From Deinococcales bacterium (lineage in GTDB: Bacteria > Deinococcota > Deinococci > Deinococcales > Deinococcaceae), in contig JACMOA010000179.1 of the NCBI GenBank assembly GCA_014378225.1, forward strand, positions 1 through 5,057: a DNA stretch of 5,057 bases, given 5' to 3'. Position numbers and translations under genes: made by a program. How positions within the stretch are numbered: the stretch's first letter is position 1; each line of letters starts with the position of its first letter. Below, piece after piece: positions 3,963-5,057 of the stretch. The notes below the pieces were generated by a model. That model saw only the letters and a list, made by a program, of their open reading frames with translations. It searched no databases and was not told where the DNA came from.

Positions 3963-5057
3963 ATGGAGAATCCCGCCCCCCTCGAGTTTTCGGTCAATGG
4001 CAAAATTGTGCGGATGGGCAAGGTAGACCCCAATCTCACGGTGCTGAACTACCTGCGCGACTCGGACCTCTGCGGCACCAAAGAAGGCTGTGCCGAGGGC
4101 GATTGTGGAGCCTGTACGGTGGTGGTGCTCGAGCCGGACTCGAGCGGAAACCCCCGTTATAGCGCGGTCAACTCCTGCCTTATGCTGCTCCCTATGGCGC
4201 ATGGACTCGAGCTATGGACCGCTGAAGGCATTGGTTCCAAAGAGGCCCAACATCCGGTTCAACTCGAGTTAGGCGAGCGTGGCGGCAGTCAGTGTGGGTA
4301 CTGTACCCCTGGTTTTGTGATGAGCCTGTTTGCCGAGTATTACCGCCCAGACCGAACCGAAGCCCAGGAAGACGCGCTGGTGGGCAATCTGTGCCGCTGC
4401 CCCGGGTACAGACCCATCCGCGAAGCGCTTCACGCCCTCAAGCCGCCGCAACAGGACGATATTTTTCTCGAGCGCATGGTGCATTCCCTGGTTCAGAAAA
4501 AACCGCTCGAGTCGGCCCTGTTTATTCGCCCCGTCACGCTCGAAGGGGCTTTAAAGGCACTCGAGCACAATTCAGAGGCCCGCTTCATCGCTGGAGGAAC
4601 GGATTTGGCGCTCGAGCGCACGACCGCGTTTAAGGATTTGGGAGTTCTAATTTCGCTCGAGGCCATTCCAGAGTTACTCGAGGTAGTTGTCCACGAAAAT
4701 CGGGTAGAGGTGGGCGCGGGAGTCACTTTGTCCCGGCTTGAGGGTGAACTAGAAGCGCTTTTTCCACTACTCGAGGAACTCTGGCCGTGGTTTGCGTCGC
4801 GTCAGATTCGCAACCGGGCTACGCTGGGCGGCAATCTGGGCAGCGCCTCCCCCATTGGAGACGCCAATGTTGTGCTGCTTGCGCTCGAGGCTGAGATTGT
4901 GCTGGTCAGAGCAGGAAGTTCCGGCCTCGCGCGAAGAACGCTGCCGCTTTCCGAATACTTTTTAAGCTACCGTAAAACCGCCCTCGAGCAGGGGGAAATC
5001 ATTGAAAAAATTGTGCTGCCGCGTCAAAATTGGACCTATCAGGCCGCCTACAAAGTA
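3963..5057 (+). CDS. xdhA: Xanthine dehydrogenase small subunit (FeS/FAD), partial
   Basis: Partial at the right edge: 365 residues are visible of about 450-480 usual. XdhA carries electrons from the molybdenum subunit (XdhB) through two [2Fe-2S] clusters to FAD and NAD+ during oxidation of hypoxanthine and xanthine to urate in purine breakdown; it is cytosolic. Residues 1-80 are a plant-type ferredoxin domain with C43, C48, C51 (GCAEGDCGAC) and C72. Residues 105-160 are the second cluster domain with C111, C114 (CGYCTPGF) and C144, C146 (GNLCRCPGYRPI). From about 185 comes the FAD-binding domain: AGGTDLA (210-216), RQIRNRATLGGN (280-291) and SPIGD (296-300). All eight cluster cysteines are present. 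The FeS-FAD fusion separates it from CoxS/CoxM-type two-gene enzymes. ATG 3963 fits the family's short N-terminus. Further xdh genes probably follow. Thirteen of 14 CTCGAG sites encode Leu-Glu. Confidence 0.93.
   Translation, partial: MENPAPLEFSVNGKIVRMGKVDPNLTVLNYLRDSDLCGTKEGCAEGDCGACTVVVLEPDSSGNPRYSAVNSCLMLLPMAHGLELWTAEGIGSKEAQHPVQLELGERGGSQCGYCTPGFVMSLFAEYYRPDRTEAQEDALVGNLCRCPGYRPIREALHALKPPQQDDIFLERMVHSLVQKKPLESALFIRPVTLEGALKALEHNSEARFIAGGTDLALERTTAFKDLGVLISLEAIPELLEVVVHENRVEVGAGVTLSRLEGELEALFPLLEELWPWFASRQIRNRATLGGNLGSASPIGDANVVLLALEAEIVLVRAGSSGLARRTLPLSEYFLSYRKTALEQGEIIEKIVLPRQNWTYQAAYKV

Larger units (their letters stand above)
1..5057. repeat. Dispersed palindrome CTCGAG, 54 copies
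   Basis: The hexamer CTCGAG occurs 54 times by my count, for example at 25, 307, 331, 430, 503, 529, 1050, 1174, 2242, 2260, 2999, 3104, 3912, 3927, 3942, 4128, 4560, 4770 and 4983. That is about one per 94 bp; at this base composition one or two would be expected in the window. Forty-eight copies lie in genes and six in non-coding DNA (25, 1050, 1095, 3912, 3927, 3942), so density is similar in both: about 11 per kb genic and 7 per kb intergenic. Forty of the 48 genic copies are read as the codons CTC GAG (Leu-Glu). The pattern resembles HIP1 (GCGATCGC) of cyanobacteria in kind, not in sequence. Its function is unknown. Confidence 0.95.

Noticed and set aside
4269..4726. Short frames on both strands inside the xanthine dehydrogenase gene
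   Set aside because: The plus-strand frame from 3963 shows all FeS and FAD motifs without interruption, so the others are shadows.

Overview
The window looks like a chromosomal stretch from a moderately GC-rich bacterium. I lean towards Deinococcota (Meiothermus/Thermus/Deinococcus relatives). The reasons are the leaderless-type promoters, in which a TANNNT -10 box ends 6 nt before the ATG, and the lack of good Shine-Dalgarno sites. This is inference; no rRNA or other marker gene is present. The most striking property of the DNA is an extreme excess of the palindrome CTCGAG. I count 54 copies in 5057 bp, where one to two would be expected by chance. They occur in coding and non-coding DNA alike.

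Layout. 1-279 is an AT-rich stretch (83 G/C in the first 240 bases, about 35%) without a recognisable gene but with two inverted repeats. 280-825 (minus) encodes a DUF1802-family protein. 826-1155 is a divergent intergenic region holding heptad repeats in two opposite orientations around a 36-bp tandem duplication, plus outward promoters on each side. 1156-2790 (plus) encodes a long-form citramalate synthase (cimA), overlapped by 4 nt (ATGA) by a uridine-kinase-like P-loop kinase that is split by a frameshift at a run of five T (2787-3313). 3314-3422 is a short convergent gap with stem-loops. 3423-3866 (minus) encodes a Fur/PerR/Zur-family metalloregulator. 3867-3962 is a divergent promoter region with three 15-bp tandem repeats, each containing CTCGAG. 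3963-5057 (plus) is the first 365 codons of a xanthine dehydrogenase small (FeS/FAD) subunit that runs off the window.

How the genes relate. CimA makes citramalate for the threonine-independent isoleucine route and keeps a C-terminal LeuA-type allosteric domain. The kinase is translationally coupled to it but has no obvious pathway link. The Fur-family regulator shares a 96-bp control region with the xanthine dehydrogenase operon, so local regulation of a redox FeS flavoenzyme by a metal- or peroxide-sensing repressor is plausible but unproven. I found no phage, transposase, CRISPR, rRNA or tRNA genes. The most unusual signals are the genome-signature-like CTCGAG repeat and the small repeat architectures in the intergenic regions.
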